From contig JALHPZ010000008.1 in assembly GCA_022842245.1 (NCBI GenBank), forward strand, positions 148,263 through 212,262: a stretch of 64,000 nt of DNA. The letters are read 5' to 3'. This DNA comes from Gemmataceae bacterium (GTDB lineage Bacteria > Planctomycetota > Planctomycetia > Gemmatales > Gemmataceae). Shown piece after piece: positions 62,768 through 64,000 of the stretch. The first letter of the stretch is position 1. Each line of letters opens with the position of its first letter. The notes under the pieces were generated by a model that was not told the origin of the DNA, made no database searches, and saw nothing but the letters and a program-made list of their open reading frames with translations. Made by a program: the position numbers and the translations under genes.

Positions 62768-62992
62768 TTAGTAGGTGGGCTTATCCGCCTCTTCCTCTTC
62801 GGGTTGCTTCGGGCCAAAGATCGGATTCCAGATTTTCCAATCGGGGTTTCCGCCAAAGACAAGCCCGAAGAAAACGCCGATCATTCCGCCTACTACCCAT
62901 CCAATCCAGTACCCGCCCCAGCTCTCCGCCCCGAACAAGGCGAATATGGGAGTAAAGAAGGCGAGCGATAGGGCCAGCTTGACGTACTTCAC
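62768..62992 (-). CDS. Small membrane protein, two helices
   Basis: A 74-residue protein with hydrophobic stretches KLALSLAFFTPIFALFG and YWIGWVVGGMIGVFFGLVFGG, then a polar, acidic tail (KQPEEEEADKPTY). It lies between the methyltransferase and the right-end gene. It may be a holin-like or accessory membrane protein, but nothing identifies it. No family recognised. Confidence 0.6.
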   Translation of the reverse strand: MKYVKLALSLAFFTPIFALFGAESWGGYWIGWVVGGMIGVFFGLVFGGNPDWKIWNPIFGPKQPEEEEADKPTY

Positions 62993-63004
62993 GGGGTTAC
63001 TTTT

Positions 63005-63256
63005 CTACGGTAGCTTCTTTCTGCATTCTGCTAGTTCAGCTTCTAGGATTCGGATTAAGCCTTCAAGGTACTCGATACGCTGCTTTACCGGGTTGATCGT
63101 TTCCGAGAGGTAGCGTAGCCAGTATTGGCGGGTTCCCTCTTCGGTTGCTTCTAGCGTTACATCGAAGTATTGGGCCAGCTTGCGGACGGTAGCCTTGATC
63201 GTGCCTTGCTTCCCCTTTAGCTTCCATTCCTTCTTAACGGCATCGAACGTACCCAT
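63005..63256 (-). CDS. Small protein with the same N-terminal domain as the recombinase
   Basis: An 83-residue protein (MGTFDAVKKEWKLKGKQGTIKATVRKLAQYFDVTLEATEEGTRQYWLRYLSETIN ...). Shared with the recombinase N-terminus: GT[YF]D, K..WK, AT[IV]R.L, F and YWLRYL. A C-terminal coiled coil (QRIEYLEGLIRILEAELAECRKKL) replaces the catalytic part. It starts near the right end and reads inward, mirroring the recombinase at the left end. It may be an accessory factor that binds the same DNA or competes with it. Confidence 0.75.
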   Translation of the reverse strand: MGTFDAVKKEWKLKGKQGTIKATVRKLAQYFDVTLEATEEGTRQYWLRYLSETINPVKQRIEYLEGLIRILEAELAECRKKLP

Positions 63257-63273
63257 TGCAGCAAGCCCCGGAC

Positions 63274-63354
63274 GGGACAAAAGAAGGGGACAATACTTGC
63301 CTTTCGTCCTGCCATTTGTCCCGAAGAATGCTATAAAACCCTAGAAATCTGAAT
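63274..63354 (-). repeat. Right-end motifs mirroring the left end
   Basis: On the minus strand ATTCAGATTT (63345-63354) then TTCGGGACAA (63316-63325), with GGGACAA-type motifs on the plus strand at 63274-63280 and 63287-63294. The spacing matches that at the left end, so both ends carry the same array in inverted orientation. Confidence 0.6.
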
Positions 63355-63358
63355 GCAA

Positions 63359-63371
63359 GTCAGGTGCAGCG
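63359..63371 (+). repeat. Right 13-bp direct repeat (attachment-site core)
   Basis: GTCAGGTGCAGCG, identical to 42619-42631. Outward it is followed by CCGGGTTAGGC, the other half of the attC site. It marks the right edge of the element. Confidence 0.72.
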
Positions 63372-63382
63372 CCGGGTTAGGC
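63359..63382 (-). other. Right part of the split attC site
   Basis: On the minus strand this reads GCCTAAC (R'', 63376-63382), which includes the TAA stop of the cassette gene, followed by CCGGCGCTGCACCTGAC. Together with 42529-42618 it restores a 114-nt attC-like site. Confidence 0.7.
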
Positions 63383-63859
63383 CTGTCTTGCGCCCAGTAC
63401 CTCGGCTGCTGGGATGTCGTTGGAGATGACGTACACGCCGAGTCCGTGACGGCCACACGCGGCCAACAGCTCCGGCGGGAACTCCAACTCCATCTGGTCC
63501 TGATCCATACGGACATCCACGAACAACCGCAGCGACACGCCGGCAGCTCGGATCGCGGCAACGACCTCAGTTGGCCGCCGGTCGAGGAACTGGCCAGCGG
63601 CCCGGAACCCCTCCACGACGCCCGCGTAGAAGGCCTCGGACTGCGCCCCGGCGTCGGCCCTCGTATCGATGTGGGCGAACCCACTGTAACGGACGACGGC
63701 CAGGACGACCATCCCGGACGCCCACGACCCGCCGTCGGCACGGGTGCCCTCGACCTCACCCGATCGAATGTCCAGCGGCGCGAGGAACTCGGCGGATGTC
63801 ACTCCGCGGCCGTCCTTGCGGGACGCTTGCAGTCCAATCAGGACCGAGCCGACGGACAT
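63377..63859 (-). CDS. Hypothetical protein, integron-cassette gene
   Basis: A 160-residue protein (SVGSVLIGLQASRKDGRGVTSAEFLAPLDIRSGEVEG ... FPPELLAACGRHGLGVYVISNDIPAAEVLGARQA). No known family is apparent; the text looks like a soluble alpha/beta protein. Its start lies 18 bases after a GTTAGGC core (63878-63884) and its TAA stop is within the GCCTAAC of the split attC, the exact geometry of an integron gene cassette. Confidence 0.72.
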   Translation of the reverse strand: MSVGSVLIGLQASRKDGRGVTSAEFLAPLDIRSGEVEGTRADGGSWASGMVVLAVVRYSGFAHIDTRADAGAQSEAFYAGVVEGFRAAGQFLDRRPTEVVAAIRAAGVSLRLFVDVRMDQDQMELEFPPELLAACGRHGLGVYVISNDIPAAEVLGARQA

Positions 63860-63877
63860 CCGGTGCGCCCTTCTGTG

Positions 63878-63884
63878 GCCTAAC
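63878..63884 (-). other. attC core GTTAGGC bounding the last cassette
   Basis: GTTAGGC on the minus strand matches GTTRRRY and stands 18 bases before the cassette gene start. It would be the R' end of the preceding cassette's attC site, most of which would lie beyond the window edge. No other gene is seen from 63885 to 64000. Confidence 0.55.
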
Positions 63885-64000
63885 TAGTAATTCTGCCACT
63901 CCGCGCTAGATAATACCGGCGACACTCTTGGCCGGTCCAGCACTTTCTTGCTTCGCATCGGCGATTTTCCATCACACATCGAGGGAATCCGCTTGCGAAT

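Larger units (their letters stand above)
42619..63371. mobile_element. HK97-type prophage integrated into an integron attC site
   Basis: About 20.7 kb bounded by a 13-bp direct repeat. Base composition drops sharply at both edges and codon use changes with it. Content: recombinase at the left end, two regulators, a head and tail gene module in HK97 order, a HUH Rep-like gene, a restriction-modification pair, and a small recombinase-N-terminal-like gene at the right end. No lysis gene was recognised. The presence of terminase, portal, capsid, connectors, tail tube, chaperones and tape measure with open frames suggests it may still be functional or only recently inactive. Confidence 0.9.

Noticed and set aside
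62768..62992. Holin for phage lysis
   Set aside because: Two hydrophobic helices fit many small membrane proteins; no endolysin gene is adjacent and the gene lies with the R-M and right-end genes, so lysis function is not claimed.
42619..63371. Insertion into a tRNA gene
   Set aside because: No tRNA-like cloverleaf or tRNA 3' end was seen at either edge; the 13-bp repeat is part of an attC-like structure instead.

Overview
The window is a chromosome fragment of a planctomycete, most likely a Gemmataceae-type bacterium. The two flanks (1-42.6 kb and 63.4-64 kb) are visibly G+C-rich. They carry a typical planctomycete gene set: paired DUF1501 proteins, DUF1080 (3-keto-disaccharide hydrolase) and NIPSNAP proteins, an ECF sigma factor next to a zinc-finger/kinase/WD40 protein, two further Ser/Thr kinases (one fused to a formylglycine-generating-enzyme-like domain), an LEDR-type secreted subtilase, three tandem FKBP genes and a Tad/Flp ATPase with a TadZ-like partner. 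No tRNA, rRNA or CRISPR array was seen.

Layout. 1-8 kb: oxidoreductases, a two-module ABC permease, a di-heme cytochrome and a sugar isomerase. 8-12 kb: sigma factor, sensor kinase and DHDPS/neuraminate-lyase-like aldolase. 12-22.8 kb: subtilase, kinase-FGE gene (apparently frameshifted), TPR protein, FKBP trio, large kinase and amidohydrolase. 22.9-31.4 kb: second sigma factor with a VWA anti-sigma-like protein, DUF1080, NIPSNAP, an Arg/Pro-rich repeat protein, a polytopic membrane protein and a phosphoesterase. 31.8-34.4 kb: TadA and TadZ. 34.7-36.9 kb: a toxin-antitoxin pair between a PQQ-propeller gene and a decayed copy of that gene's 3' end. 37-40.2 kb: REP-like palindromes and two DUF1501 genes. 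40.2-42.6 kb and 63.4-64 kb: small co-oriented minus-strand genes bounded by attC-like sites, which I read as integron gene cassettes.

From about 42,619 to 63,371 lies a much less G+C-rich element bounded by a 13-bp direct repeat (GTCAGGTGCAGCG). It is a prophage of HK97 architecture. It encodes a divergent tyrosine recombinase, two small DNA-binding regulators, TerS, HNH, TerL, portal, prohead protease, capsid, head-tail connectors, tail tube, a tail-chaperone pair joined by a probable -1 frameshift, a tape measure and tail proteins. One 702-residue virion-like protein ends in a glycosyltransferase-like domain. Beyond the tail genes are a small HUH-type Rep-like protein and a cytosine methyltransferase/restriction-endonuclease pair. 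Both ends carry inward-reading genes sharing the same N-terminal WxxK...YWLRYL domain, and both carry the motifs ATTCAGATTT and TTCGGGACAA in mirror orientation.

The most striking point is the insertion site. Joining the two flanks at the 13-bp repeat restores a 114-nt attC-like hairpin, with GCCTAAC containing the stop codon of one cassette gene, GTTCGGC one base before the start of the next, and a 17-bp stem with two extrahelical bases. The prophage therefore appears to have integrated into an integron attC site rather than a tRNA gene.
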